Program-made: the position numbers and the translations under genes
NCBI GenBank assembly: GCA_937899715.1
Contig: CALCNX010000034.1
Coordinates: forward strand, 55,974-119,973
DNA: 64,000 nucleotides
Direction of reading: 5' to 3'
Source: an uncultured bacterium
Lineage (GTDB): Bacteria; Bacteroidota; Ignavibacteria; Kapaibacteriales; UBA4661
Shown: piece after piece, positions 25,466 through 34,218 of the stretch
Layout of the letters: each line of letters starts with the position of its first letter
How positions within the stretch are numbered: position 1 is the first letter of the stretch
Notes under the pieces: generated by a model
What the model saw: the letters and a program-made list of their open reading frames with translations, nothing else
What the model was told of the DNA's origin: nothing
Database searches by the model: none

Positions 25466-26314
25466 TTAATCAAAAATATACCGATACCCTTGCTTTGTCA
25501 AGCCGGCAAAGCCTGTAAAATCGTGCTGGTCTGCTTTGTCGGGATAATGCACCAAGAATATTTTCTTTTTCACTTCATCGGGCAGCGTTCTTAGCTCAGG
25601 AAGCGATGCATGGACAGGGTTTGGCATAAAAGAGCAGTCATGGAACATATACTCAGCTCTATCACTATACATACCAATAAGTTCGGTATCAAAAACCGTA
25701 TCACCGGAAATGAACACGCGGTCATCAATAAAAACACCGTATGTTACAAAGGACTGTTGCCATGGGAAAGGTTGCGCAGGAAGGTGATTGGTACGAAATA
25801 TTTCTAGTTTGATAGAGCCGTACTGTACTTCCCAGACCTCACGGGGAACTGAAGTACGAAGACTGGGACGAATAATCTCAAAAAAATCTGTAAAGGTAAG
25901 CCGCTCGCCTTCGCGGTTCACTTCATTCCATTCCATTCCGCCTCGAAGCGTCATTTCCCAAAGAATACGCTGATACTGCTCGTTGATAATCATTTTCATT
26001 TTGGGGCGCTCCAGCGCCGTCATACCCACATAACGATTGAGCAGCGCCAAATACTCTACGCCGCCAACGTGGTCAAAATGACTGTGCGTAATAAAGAGTG
26101 TTTCAACATCGGTAACCGGGCGACCGGTGGTAGTCGGAAAAGCAATGGGTCCCGTTGCACCGAAATCTACAAGAATATGGTCATTACCCTTGACGATAAG
26201 AAAATTGGTATGGTAATGCTCCTGCGCGAAGGCAGAGCCGGTACCAATAAAAAACACTTCCAGCGTACCGTCATTCTGAAGTTCTAGCTTGTCTTTGGGC
26301 TGGACAATCTTCAT
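25466..26314 (-). CDS. metallo-beta-lactamase-fold hydrolase
   Basis: A 282-residue MBL-fold hydrolase. Metal site: HSHFDHVGG (HxHxDH), VFISGDTVFD (metal Asp), HDCSF, and a late histidine in LVHYPDK. It resembles the RNase Z/ArsA-like and phosphodiesterase-type branch rather than lactamases. The start at 26314 has an AAGGAG Shine-Dalgarno eight bases upstream. It lies between the receiver-cyclase gene and the histidine kinase gene (gaps of 102 and 72 bp), so a link to cyclic-nucleotide signalling is tempting. Cleavage of cAMP, as by class II phosphodiesterases of this fold, is possible but unproven. Confidence 0.88.
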   Translation of the reverse strand: MKIVQPKDKLELQNDGTLEVFFIGTGSAFAQEHYHTNFLIVKGNDHILVDFGATGPIAFPTTTGRPVTDVETLFITHSHFDHVGGVEYLALLNRYVGMTALERPKMKMIINEQYQRILWEMTLRGGMEWNEVNREGERLTFTDFFEIIRPSLRTSVPREVWEVQYGSIKLEIFRTNHLPAQPFPWQQSFVTYGVFIDDRVFISGDTVFDTELIGMYSDRAEYMFHDCSFMPNPVHASLPELRTLPDEVKKKIFLVHYPDKADQHDFTGFAGLTKQGYRYIFD

Positions 26315-26416
26315 ACACAAAACTCCTTAGAATGGAATTATCAGTTGTGCGTAAGGGAATAGTGAGTTATTGCTGTGGCAACAATGCTATGCTATAATGC
26401 CATTTCGCTTGTTGAC

Positions 26417-27592
26417 TTACAGCTTGCCGAGAACAAAATACGTCTTCATTGAGCCTTTACCTTTAATTTCGATATTACCTCGCTCCTGAAAACGGTATTT
26501 ACCGTGAAGTTTAGTGTAGAGAGCTTCCGAAACATGAATTTTCCCTGCTTCACCATGAGATTCCATACGTGAGGCAGTATTCACCGTATCACCCCAAAGG
26601 TCATAAATAAACTTTTTCACACCGATAACGCCCGCCACAACGGGACCACAATGTAAACCGATGCGGATATTGAGATTATTACCCGACGCATCATTGACCT
26701 CAGCCAACACCGTCAGCATAGAAAGTGCCATATTCACAGCAGCTTCTGCATGATCTGGTCGTTCAATCGGAATGCCGGAAGCAGCCATGTAACTATCGCC
26801 CATCGTTTTAATTTTCTCAACGCCATACTCCTCAGCCAGCGCATCGAAGGCAGAAAAGAGCGAGTTGAGAAGGCTTACGATTTCTTCGGCAGAGTAATTT
26901 TCCGAAAGAGGTGTGAAATTGGTGACATCAGCAAAGATAACCGTTGCGTCGTCAACCTTATCGGCAATTTGGCGCTCACCATTTTGCAGGCGGTCTGCAA
27001 TAGAAGCGGGTAAAATATTCAGCAAAAGTTGCTCCGCACGGCGTTTTTCCGCATTAAGAAGATGATTATAGCGCAAAATTGTGTCGCGCGAACGCTTGAG
27101 CTCAAGATGTGTATTGATGCGGGCAAGCAACTCCGGGGCGTGAAAGGGCTTAACGACGTAATCAAGAGCACCGGAAGCAAAGCCTTTAATAACAGAATAA
27201 GAATCATTGCGCCCGGTAAGAAAAATAACCGGAATTTTCGACGTGGCGGGATTTTCTTTAAGATGCTGGCACACTTCGTAACCATGCATCTTTGGCATCA
27301 TAACATCCAGCAGAATCAGATCGGGCTTTTCTTGAGCCACAAGCTCTAGTGCCTGTTCACCATTGGTCGCTTTTATCACACGAAAGCCCCGTGTTTGCAA
27401 GATGCTTTCGAGTGCCTGTAAATTCACAGGTACATCGTCAACAATCAAGATATACGGTTGTTGTTCCTCGATTTCAGGGGCAACATCGGTAGAGGTGGCT
27501 GACAAAACTGCTGTTTCCGGCGTGATTTCTGTGATACCGCTTTCTCGCTGCTTGACGAGATTGGGTGAAATATCTTGCTGTGTTTCTACCAT
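26417..27592 (-). CDS. response regulator with class III adenylate cyclase output
   Basis: A 391-residue two-domain protein. The receiver domain (about 46-165) has the phospho-acceptor in LILLDVMMPKMHG and the signalling lysine in VVKPF. A helical linker (about 170-205) leads to a class III cyclase domain: metal Asp in VIFADVTNFTPLSE, second Asp and adenine-contact Lys in EKIKTMGDSYMAASG, then YDLWGDTVNTASRMES, where the Asp and the Asn-Arg pair favour ATP. Adenylate cyclase activity controlled by phosphorylation is predicted. It is the first gene of the run holding the MBL hydrolase and soluble histidine kinase, its likely partner. Confidence 0.93.
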   Translation of the reverse strand: MVETQQDISPNLVKQRESGITEITPETAVLSATSTDVAPEIEEQQPYILIVDDVPVNLQALESILQTRGFRVIKATNGEQALELVAQEKPDLILLDVMMPKMHGYEVCQHLKENPATSKIPVIFLTGRNDSYSVIKGFASGALDYVVKPFHAPELLARINTHLELKRSRDTILRYNHLLNAEKRRAEQLLLNILPASIADRLQNGERQIADKVDDATVIFADVTNFTPLSENYSAEEIVSLLNSLFSAFDALAEEYGVEKIKTMGDSYMAASGIPIERPDHAEAAVNMALSMLTVLAEVNDASGNNLNIRIGLHCGPVVAGVIGVKKFIYDLWGDTVNTASRMESHGEAGKIHVSEALYTKLHGKYRFQERGNIEIKGKGSMKTYFVLGKL

Positions 27593-27835
27593 AATCTAAT
27601 TCAATCTGCTTCGACAATCTGGTTCAGTTCAAGAAGTGTGTTCTGCTTATAGTACAGAACTAGCACTTTTTCGGGGTATGGGTCTTTAAGTTAGTGAGAC
27701 GTGTAAGATACGAAAATCAACGAAGATTCTCACATTTCTCTCTCATTTCGGAAAAATTATCTTTCTTCGAGAATATTGGAGTAATTCATCCTCGCTTCCC
27801 CTCGTTCACAAACGGCATCCATTCATGTCGGACAC
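27593..27835. other. intergenic region upstream of the receiver-cyclase gene
   Basis: Non-coding. It should hold the promoter of the minus-strand cyclase gene, but no TAnnTTTG box was found. One inverted repeat, GTTCTG...CAGAAC with a 9-nt centre (about 27640-27660), is the only structure seen. The transcriptional terminator of the neighbouring small gene begins just after. Confidence 0.5.
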
Positions 27836-27868
27836 AAAAAAAGCCGGACTTTTGAAGTTCCGGCTTTT
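27836..27868 (-). terminator. intrinsic terminator of the Lys/Glu-rich peptide gene
   Basis: AAAGCCGGA (27840-27848) pairs with TCCGGCTTT (27859-27867), extended by CTT/AAG inside with one bulged base. On the minus strand a run of Us follows (complement of 27836-27842). It lies 29 bp past the stop of the 27897-28076 gene. Confidence 0.85.
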
Positions 27869-27896
27869 ATATTCTCGGTGTTTTGCACCGACAGCA

Positions 27897-28076
27897 TTAT
27901 TTGCTTTCTTTTTTCTCTTCTTTCTTTTCTTTTTTGTCTTTTTTCATCTCGTCTTTTTTCTCTTTTTTGTCTTTTTTCATTTCTTCTTTCTTCTCTTCTT
28001 TTTTCTCTTGAGCGAAGGCAGGAGAAACGCTTGCAAAGGCAAATGCTGCGAGCAATACAAGACCAAATTTACGCAT
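27897..28076 (-). CDS. small exported Lys/Glu-rich repeat protein
   Basis: A 59-residue protein with a clear signal peptide (MRKFGLVLLAAFAFASVSPA, cleaved after AFA). The mature part is about 35 residues, almost all Lys, Glu, Asp and Met, built from repeats of the form KKDKKEK(K)(D/E)EM. It would be a highly charged single helix or disordered. GGAG lies upstream of ATG 28076 and a terminator follows the stop, so it is a monocistronic gene, not chance low-complexity. No family is recognised; similar KE-rich periplasmic peptides occur in other bacteria with unknown roles. Confidence 0.75.
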   Translation of the reverse strand: MRKFGLVLLAAFAFASVSPAFAQEKKEEKKEEMKKDKKEKKDEMKKDKKEKKEEKKESK

Positions 28077-28441
28077 AACAATACTCCAAAAAAATGGGTA
28101 AAAAAAATGTATAATCACTACATTAATAGAGTGATATTGTAGCTTCTGAGCGTACGAAAATAGAAAAGGTTTAATGTATCAAGAAAAAAAATTTAGTGAA
28201 AATATATTCGTAAATCTGTTTGCTGAGAAACAGGACACAAAGCGTTTCCCTAGTTCAATAGAAAACAAGACATTGTATGGTTATACGCCCTTAAATTTTT
28301 GTGTCTCCCCTAGAAAACCCATAGACAACGTGGGGTATTGATACAGATTTTTGCATTTTTGTAGCCTGACACAATTTGGTGCAGCACAATTCATTTTCTC
28401 GGAATATTTCTTCTCATCTCGTTTTTCATCCCAGCATAACC
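28077..28441. other. divergent intergenic region, AT-rich
   Basis: A 365-bp non-coding stretch between the minus-strand Lys/Glu-rich gene and the plus-strand ABC-F gene. It is AT-rich and contains a poly-A-like block near 28180. No strong promoter match, RNA fold or repeat was found beyond short A/T runs. Confidence 0.6.
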
Positions 28442-30391
28442 ATGACCATTTTTTCTGCGACTGCTGTCAGCAAATCCTATAACGATATTCCTCTTCTTAC
28501 TGGTATTTCCTTTGGTATGGAATCTGGCGAACACGTCGGCATCATTGGCTCCAATGGCGTTGGCAAGACAACTCTGATGCGTATTATTGCTGGTGCGGAA
28601 GAAACAGACGACGGGACAGTTGCTTTCAATAAAGAAGCTACCTTCGAGTATTTAAGTCAAGTTCCGGCAGTAGATGATGATGACTTTGTGCTAGATGCTG
28701 TTATGAAATCTCGCCCGAAGACCTTTCGCCTTCTGCATCGCCACGCAGAACTTTGTGCTATTATGGAAAATGAGAGCGAAGAGCACTCCTACCACACAGT
28801 ACAGGAAGAATTGCATGAAGTCAGCCGCGCCATAGACGATGATGGAGGCTGGCTCTTGGAAAATGAAGCAAAGGCAATGCTTCAAAAACTTGGTGTTTCC
28901 CGCTTCGACGATCGGATTGCCCATCTTTCCGGCGGCTTGAAAAAGCGCGTTGCACTGGCAAAGACGCTCATGTCTGATGTAGATTTGCTTATTTTAGATG
29001 AACCCACTAATCACCTTGATGCAGACTCCGTGCAATGGCTTCAGGATCGCCTTGCCTCTTCGCCACGCGCCATTTTGCTCATTACGCATGACCGTTATTT
29101 CTTGGATGCCGTTACCACTCGCATTGTGGAACTGGATAGGGGCAAACTCATCTCGTTTCCGGGCAATTACGAAAACTATGTCGAGCGTAAATCAATGATA
29201 ACCGCCAATGAAGAAGCCACCGCCGACCACCAGAAAAATCGTCTTCGCAGTGAATTGGCATGGCTCAAAGCGGGTGCACGGGCACAACGCAAGAAGCAAA
29301 AAAGCCGCGTTGACTGGGTGAAAAACCTTCAAGAAGACCAAGCCCGCTTGCGTGAAGCGACGGAGTTAAAGCAAATTAAAATCGAAGTGGGAAATCAATT
29401 TGCTGGAAGCCAGCTTATTGATGCCGTAAATATAACCCACAAAATAGGTGAGCGGACGCTCTTCCATAATTTCACCTATAAAGCCGCTAAGGGAGATAGA
29501 ATCGGCATTATCGGACCGAATGGCTCAGGGAAATCCACCTTGCTCAATATTTTGGTTGGAGAAATCGAACCTCACGCCGGAACGGTCAAAATCGGCACTA
29601 CGGCGCGTATTGGCTACTTCCGTCAGGAAAGCACTGACATCACCCCGACAATTTCGGTTATGACTGCGGTGCGTGAAGTAGCGGAATATATTGACACCGG
29701 TATCGGACGCGACCGATTTCTGACGGCAAAGGATATGCTTCAACGGTTTAATTTTGCGCCCAATCAATACAATGCACTTGTCGGGAAACTCTCCGGTGGC
29801 GAGCGCCGCCGCTTGGGGCTGCTGCGCGTTCTGATGAATAACCCAAATATCCTTCTGCTTGACGAACCCACTAACGACTTCGATATTCAGACGCTCGGCG
29901 CACTGGAGGAGTATTTGCAGTTTTTCCATGGAGCACTCATTATCGTCTCGCACGACCGCGCTTTTCTTGACCGCACGGTTGAATTTATCTATTCCTTTGA
30001 GCCGGGCGTTGATGGCATAGTACATATCAAGCAGTACCCCGGTAATTACTCCACCTATCTGGAGAAAAAAGAGCTTCGCACCGAAAATGCCCGCGAAGAA
30101 GCGAGCCGCGATGCTGCCAAAAAGGAAGAACAACGCCGTCAGGGCGAAGAGCAACAACGAGCCGCCAATGCCGAACAGCCTCGCAAAAACAAATATCAAC
30201 TCAGCAAAGAGCGTACTGCGCTGGAAAAACGTATTCATGCGCTGGAACAGCGTAAAGAGGAGTTAGAAACACTGCTTTCGAGCGGTGAAAGCGACTACAA
30301 ACTTCTCAAGGAGCGCAGTGATGAACTTGCGGAACTGCTCGCAACCCTTGACGATATTACCTTACAATGGCTAGAGATGGAAGCGGCATAA
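28442..30391 (+). CDS. uup: ABC-F family ATPase, Uup-like
   Basis: A 649-residue protein with two ABC cassettes and no membrane part. First cassette: Walker A GSNGVGKTT, signature LSGGLKKRVALAK, Walker B LLILDEPTNHLD. Linker about 240-320. Second: GPNGSGKST, LSGGERRRLGLLR, ILLLDEPTNDFD. A C-terminal coiled coil (about 560-649, ending near LATLDDITLQWLEME) is the feature that marks the Uup branch. ABC-F proteins act on ribosomes. ATG 28442 (MTIFSATAVSKSYN) is the family start; an earlier GTG at 28376 is rejected. An antibiotic-protection role is not indicated. Confidence 0.93.
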   Translation: MTIFSATAVSKSYNDIPLLTGISFGMESGEHVGIIGSNGVGKTTLMRIIAGAEETDDGTVAFNKEATFEYLSQVPAVDDDDFVLDAVMKSRPKTFRLLHRHAELCAIMENESEEHSYHTVQEELHEVSRAIDDDGGWLLENEAKAMLQKLGVSRFDDRIAHLSGGLKKRVALAKTLMSDVDLLILDEPTNHLDADSVQWLQDRLASSPRAILLITHDRYFLDAVTTRIVELDRGKLISFPGNYENYVERKSMITANEEATADHQKNRLRSELAWLKAGARAQRKKQKSRVDWVKNLQEDQARLREATELKQIKIEVGNQFAGSQLIDAVNITHKIGERTLFHNFTYKAAKGDRIGIIGPNGSGKSTLLNILVGEIEPHAGTVKIGTTARIGYFRQESTDITPTISVMTAVREVAEYIDTGIGRDRFLTAKDMLQRFNFAPNQYNALVGKLSGGERRRLGLLRVLMNNPNILLLDEPTNDFDIQTLGALEEYLQFFHGALIIVSHDRAFLDRTVEFIYSFEPGVDGIVHIKQYPGNYSTYLEKKELRTENAREEASRDAAKKEEQRRQGEEQQRAANAEQPRKNKYQLSKERTALEKRIHALEQRKEELETLLSSGESDYKLLKERSDELAELLATLDDITLQWLEMEAA

Positions 30392-30454
30392 TGTCGTCCT
30401 AAAACGAACGCACATTTTCAGATATTTTCTCATGCTCATTATTTGCATTCGCTC

Positions 30455-31153
30455 ATGAATAAGCCTTCTCTTCTATTACTTCACGGTGCGCTCGGCTCGA
30501 AGCAGCAATTTGAGCCTTTGTCTAAAGCACTGGAAGAACACTTTGACGTTCACAGCCTTGACTTCGATGGTCATGGTTCTGTGCCCGCCAGTCGGCAAAC
30601 GTTCCGCATTGAGGGTTTTGCAGAAGATGTCGCGTTATACCTTGAGCGCCACAATCTCACTTCTGTTCATATTTTCGGGTACAGCATGGGCGGCTATGCG
30701 GCGCTCTATCTCGCCACTAAGCAACCACAACGCATACAGTCCATTATCACACTCGGAACAAAATTCGCGTGGAATCCTGAAACAGCAGCCAAAGAAGCAT
30801 CTATGCTGAATCCGGAACGTATGAAAGAAAAGATTCCGAGTTTTGTCAAGCGCTTGGAAATGCTTCATCCGGCATCCGAATGGGTAAGCGTGGTCGAAAA
30901 GACCAAAGAAATGATGCTAACGCTTGGCAATGCGCCATTGCTGGATACTACTGCACTTGGGGCAATTCAGCAACGAGTACGAATAGGTATCGGAGACCGC
31001 GACGAGATGGTCACATTAGAAGAAACAGTATCTGCCTATAAAGCACTTCCCACAAGCGAATTAGCAGTGCTACCGAACACTCCTCATGCCCTTGAGAAAG
31101 TCAATATCGAGCGCTTATCTACGATGATTACAGATTTTTTCACAAACAATTAA
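30455..31153 (+). CDS. alpha/beta hydrolase
   Basis: A 232-residue alpha/beta hydrolase. Oxyanion strand SLLLLHGALGSKQQF, nucleophile elbow HIFGYSMGGYAALYLA (Ser), acid in GIGDRDEMVTLEE, and histidine in LPNTPHALEKV complete the triad. It resembles small esterases or MenH-like enzymes but the substrate is unknown. ATG 30455 is preferred over a TTG at 30443. It follows the ABC-F gene by about 60 bp. Confidence 0.88.
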   Translation: MNKPSLLLLHGALGSKQQFEPLSKALEEHFDVHSLDFDGHGSVPASRQTFRIEGFAEDVALYLERHNLTSVHIFGYSMGGYAALYLATKQPQRIQSIITLGTKFAWNPETAAKEASMLNPERMKEKIPSFVKRLEMLHPASEWVSVVEKTKEMMLTLGNAPLLDTTALGAIQQRVRIGIGDRDEMVTLEETVSAYKALPTSELAVLPNTPHALEKVNIERLSTMITDFFTNN

Positions 31154-31232
31154 TAGTTGCTGCTACGAAAAACTCAGTTGACAAAATCCTATTTGAATAC
31201 CCTTTTTATCTCATATTCATCGGAGTTGTACT

Positions 31233-32156
31233 ATGGAGAACACTATTTTTTATGGCGTGGCATTTCTTGTTTTGCTGATATTGCTTTGGGGTTCTGTCGT
31301 TACGGTCGCACAAGGCACGGTGGCAGTTATCACCGTTTTTGGAAAGTTTCAGCGTGTTATGTCGCCGGGGCTTAATTTCAAAATACCGCTTGTGGAATCT
31401 GTTTTTAGGCGTATATCTATCCAAAATCGCTCGGCGGAACTTGAATTTCAAGCCATCACCGCCGACCAAGCGAATGTCAAGTTTACTGCGATGCTTCTCT
31501 ATGCGGTAGTGAATCAAAGCGAAGAAGCTATCAAAAATGTGGCTTTCAAATTTTTGGATGAAAAGAATTTTATGCAAGCATTAGTGCGCTCTGTGGAAGG
31601 CTCGGTACGCGGGTTTGTCGCCACAAAAAAGCAATCGGAGATTCTGGCGTTGCGCCGCGAAATTGTAGAAGATGTGAAGCATCAATTGGACAAGACGCTG
31701 GAAGAATGGGGTTATCATCTTATTGACCTTCAGATGAACGATATTGCTTTCGATGAAGCAATCATGCGCTCTATGGCACAAGTAGTGGCATCGAACAACC
31801 TCAAAGCCGCTGCCGAAAACGAGGGTCAAGCGCTACTTATCACCAAGACCAAACAAGCCGAAGCCGAAGGAAACGCGATTCGTATTGCTGCCGAAGCAGA
31901 GCGCCAGGCGGCACAGTTGCGCGGGCAGGGCATTGCACTGTTCCGTGAAGAAGTTGCCAAAGGTATGACCATGGCTGCAAAAGAAATGCAAGCCGCCAAT
32001 ATGGATACTTCCGCAATTCTCTTTTCGATGTGGACGGAGTCCATCAAGCATTTCGCCGAACATGGCAAAGGGAATATTATTATTCTGGACGGCTCGACCG
32101 AAGGGATGGCACGGACGATGCAGCATCAAATGGCGATGAATAAAATGCAGGAATAA
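31233..32156 (+). CDS. SPFH/band 7 membrane scaffold protein (slipin/stomatin-like)
   Basis: A 307-residue SPFH protein. It has one N-terminal membrane helix (about 5-27, FYGVAFLVLLILLWGSVVTV), then the band-7 domain: AVITVFGKFQRVMSPGLNFKIPLVESVFRRISIQ, followed by VKFTAMLLYAVVNQSEEAI. A long Ala/Glu-rich coiled coil is at about 200-260 (ALLITKTKQAEAEGNAIRIA). Such proteins form ring-shaped microdomains that scaffold membrane proteases or other complexes. NfeD and FtsH partners are not adjacent. A terminator (32195-32230) follows. Confidence 0.92.
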   Translation: MENTIFYGVAFLVLLILLWGSVVTVAQGTVAVITVFGKFQRVMSPGLNFKIPLVESVFRRISIQNRSAELEFQAITADQANVKFTAMLLYAVVNQSEEAIKNVAFKFLDEKNFMQALVRSVEGSVRGFVATKKQSEILALRREIVEDVKHQLDKTLEEWGYHLIDLQMNDIAFDEAIMRSMAQVVASNNLKAAAENEGQALLITKTKQAEAEGNAIRIAAEAERQAAQLRGQGIALFREEVAKGMTMAAKEMQAANMDTSAILFSMWTESIKHFAEHGKGNIIILDGSTEGMARTMQHQMAMNKMQE

Positions 32157-32194
32157 CCTCTGCAAATCTGCCAACACAATACTATTCCAGCAAC

Positions 32195-32230
32195 AAGGCT
32201 ACTCTACACGATAGTGGAGTAGCCTTTTCT
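32195..32230 (+). terminator. intrinsic terminator after the SPFH gene
   Basis: AAGGCTACTC with TAC continues the stem (32195-32207); its complement GTG-GAGTAGCCTT (32214-32226) closes a 6-nt loop and runs into TTCT. Thirteen pairs, one of them wobble. It lies about 40 bp past the SPFH stop and faces the convergent esterase gene. Confidence 0.85.
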
Positions 32231-32266
32231 AAAAACAACGGTGCGTTTGTGTGTAATGGTCAGTGG

Positions 32267-32995
32267 TCAGAAATGTGTTTCCATGTAATACGGCAGCATT
32301 GCTCGCCATGTAGGCCAGTCGTGGCGCATATCATAGCCCCAAATGTCCAGTTCGTGTGGAATGGCTTTTGAATTAAGCACATTCGAGAGCGCTCTTGATG
32401 CATCCGGTGCCTCGTATGCTCCTTGACCGCTCATAATCGTGATTCGAGCGTGGCGCATCTGCTCGAGCGTGGTGTGGTCAGTCAGATTGGGTAGGTAGTG
32501 CATCGGCGAATTGAAGTAACAATCCTCGTTGAAAAAGCCGTCGGAGTATTGTGTCAGGTCATAGACACCGCTCATGGCAACCGTGCCGGAGAAAAGGTCG
32601 GGGCGGCGGAAAAATACATTTGCCCCATGTAACGCACCCAAGGAAACTCCTGTGGTGATGATGGGGGTACGTCCTTGGCAGTGCATTTGGATAAACGGTA
32701 CTACTTCATCGAAAATGTAGTAATTGTAGGCTTGGTGGCGGATTGCTTTGTGATGCGGCTGCATCTTGCGGTTGAGCCAACTTTCAGCGTTGATACTGTT
32801 TATCGAAAAGACTTTTATTTTGCCAGCTTCGATATACGGCGCAATCGAATCAATCATGTAAAAGCGTTCATATTCCAGATAATCCGCCGCAGCGCTGGGA
32901 AACATCAGCAATGCCGGTCCGAAATGACCATAAACGGCGATTTCCATGTTTTTGTCGAGGCGGGGACTCCACCAAGAGTGAATCTCTCTATTCAT
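32267..32995 (-). CDS. esterase-family alpha/beta hydrolase (COG4947-like)
   Basis: A 242-residue hydrolase, typical length for the COG4947/putative esterase family. It begins MNREIHSWWSPRLDKNMEI, has GPALLMFPSAAADYLEYERF near the N-terminus, nucleophile elbow TTGVSLGALHGANV (Ser) and a late histidine in GYDMRHDWPTW. The family hydrolyses unknown esters. It is convergent with the SPFH gene, and no neighbour suggests a pathway. Confidence 0.85.
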   Translation of the reverse strand: MNREIHSWWSPRLDKNMEIAVYGHFGPALLMFPSAAADYLEYERFYMIDSIAPYIEAGKIKVFSINSINAESWLNRKMQPHHKAIRHQAYNYYIFDEVVPFIQMHCQGRTPIITTGVSLGALHGANVFFRRPDLFSGTVAMSGVYDLTQYSDGFFNEDCYFNSPMHYLPNLTDHTTLEQMRHARITIMSGQGAYEAPDASRALSNVLNSKAIPHELDIWGYDMRHDWPTWRAMLPYYMETHF

Positions 32996-33140
32996 AGCAC
33001 AAACCTTCCGTGAAAAAGTATGGAACAGGTAAAAATTATCAACGATGTAGATAATGAGCGGAAATTATTACATTGTTCGCTTTTGTCCAACCGTAATTCC
33101 TCGCAAAACGCATTTTTTTATGCAGCCAAGCGTTCGAGCG

Positions 33141-34109
33141 CTATCGGGATTCTTTCACGACCACAAACGGCATACACGAGCAGGCTTTCTGCACCACGGC
33201 TTTGGCTTTTTCGGCTGCTTCGCGTGATGTATAATTTCCTACGGTCACAGCGAAGCGTCCCGCACCTTCGGTGCTTTTTTCGACAACATCAGAACGCAGG
33301 CGTGCTTTCAAGAGCTTCTGTACATCACTTATGGCGGTCGCCCGCGAACTGTATAAGCCTACTTGGAGCGTGTAGTGCTCTTCGGTTAGTGCTGTCGGCA
33401 CGTTTGCTTCGGTTTTTGCTATGTCGATTTTAGGGGCTTCTGCTTTTACTACTTCGGGCTTATTCTCTACTTTTGCCGCTTCCGATTTGGGAGTAGTCTT
33501 AGGTGCTTCCGCTTTTGTTGGCGCTTCTACCTTGGTTTCTGGCTTCGTCTTGGCGAGTGCTGATGGCACGAAAGTACGGGCAGATGATGCTACAACGATG
33601 GGATTGCGATACGTCGTGAAGGTTGGCGGTAATCCGACGGTTGATTTTACAATCTCGGCTGCAAAGAGTAAAAATTCTGATGTCGGATAATTTCTGCGAA
33701 AATTTTGCAGTTCTGACCGTGCATTTGCTGTATCTTTGCGAAGAGAATACACCTGCACAACTCGCCATTGCGCATCATCTGCCCAGATGCTTTGCGGATT
33801 CTCACGGACAATGCGGACAAAAAGCGGCAACGCCTTTGCGCCATCGGCAAGGAGCGTAGCATTCAGAAACTGGACGCCCGCATCGTTGGGGTAGGTTCTG
33901 AGTAGCTCTGGCAGTTCGGCTCGCACATCGCTTGCATTGCCCAGCGCGACTTGGCGCAACTTTGCGCGGACGATGTTATCCGTCACTTGGCTCTGCACAA
34001 TGCCCGATGAAAGCAGAAGCATGAGCAAAAGCAATGCCGGAAGTGTGAGAAGGCGCATTGCAAGGCGATGTGTAAAAAATTGAATTGAGATATTCATCAA
34101 GATATTCAT
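33141..34109 (-). CDS. exported SPOR-domain protein
   Basis: A 322-residue exported protein. The N-terminal hydrophobic segment LALRLLTLP-type signal (LPALLLLMLLLSSGIVQSQ) precedes a TPR/YfgC-like helical domain (about 40-170). A linker rich in Lys, Ala, Glu and Pro follows (KPETKVEAPTKAEAPKTTPK). The C-terminal SPOR domain (LQVGLYSSRATAISDVQKL ... RFAVTVGNYTSREAAEKAKA) binds denuded peptidoglycan and marks septal division sites. Several Met codons are possible: 34109 (MNILMNIS), 34097 and 34058; the first is given. It is divergent from murG. Confidence 0.85.
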   Translation of the reverse strand: MNILMNISIQFFTHRLAMRLLTLPALLLLMLLLSSGIVQSQVTDNIVRAKLRQVALGNASDVRAELPELLRTYPNDAGVQFLNATLLADGAKALPLFVRIVRENPQSIWADDAQWRVVQVYSLRKDTANARSELQNFRRNYPTSEFLLFAAEIVKSTVGLPPTFTTYRNPIVVASSARTFVPSALAKTKPETKVEAPTKAEAPKTTPKSEAAKVENKPEVVKAEAPKIDIAKTEANVPTALTEEHYTLQVGLYSSRATAISDVQKLLKARLRSDVVEKSTEGAGRFAVTVGNYTSREAAEKAKAVVQKACSCMPFVVVKESR

Positions 34110-34177
34110 GGTATTACAAAAAATAACGATTTGAAATATACGGACAGACAAACATAGAAACGTTCGCAAATGTACTG

Positions 34178-34185
34178 TATTTTTG
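34178..34185 (+). promoter_or_regulatory. candidate -7 box upstream of murG
   Basis: TATTTTTG fits TAnnTTTG and lies 34 bp before the murG ATG, between divergent genes. No good -33 box was found 20 bp before it. Confidence 0.35.
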
Positions 34186-34218
34186 GGCAACAGCAAGTAG
34201 AATTTCTTCCAAAACAGA

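Noticed and set aside
33739..33746. A TATCTTTG box inside the SPOR gene as a promoter
   Set aside because: It is on the strand opposite the gene, within coding sequence, has no -33 box at 19-21 bp and no gene follows it.
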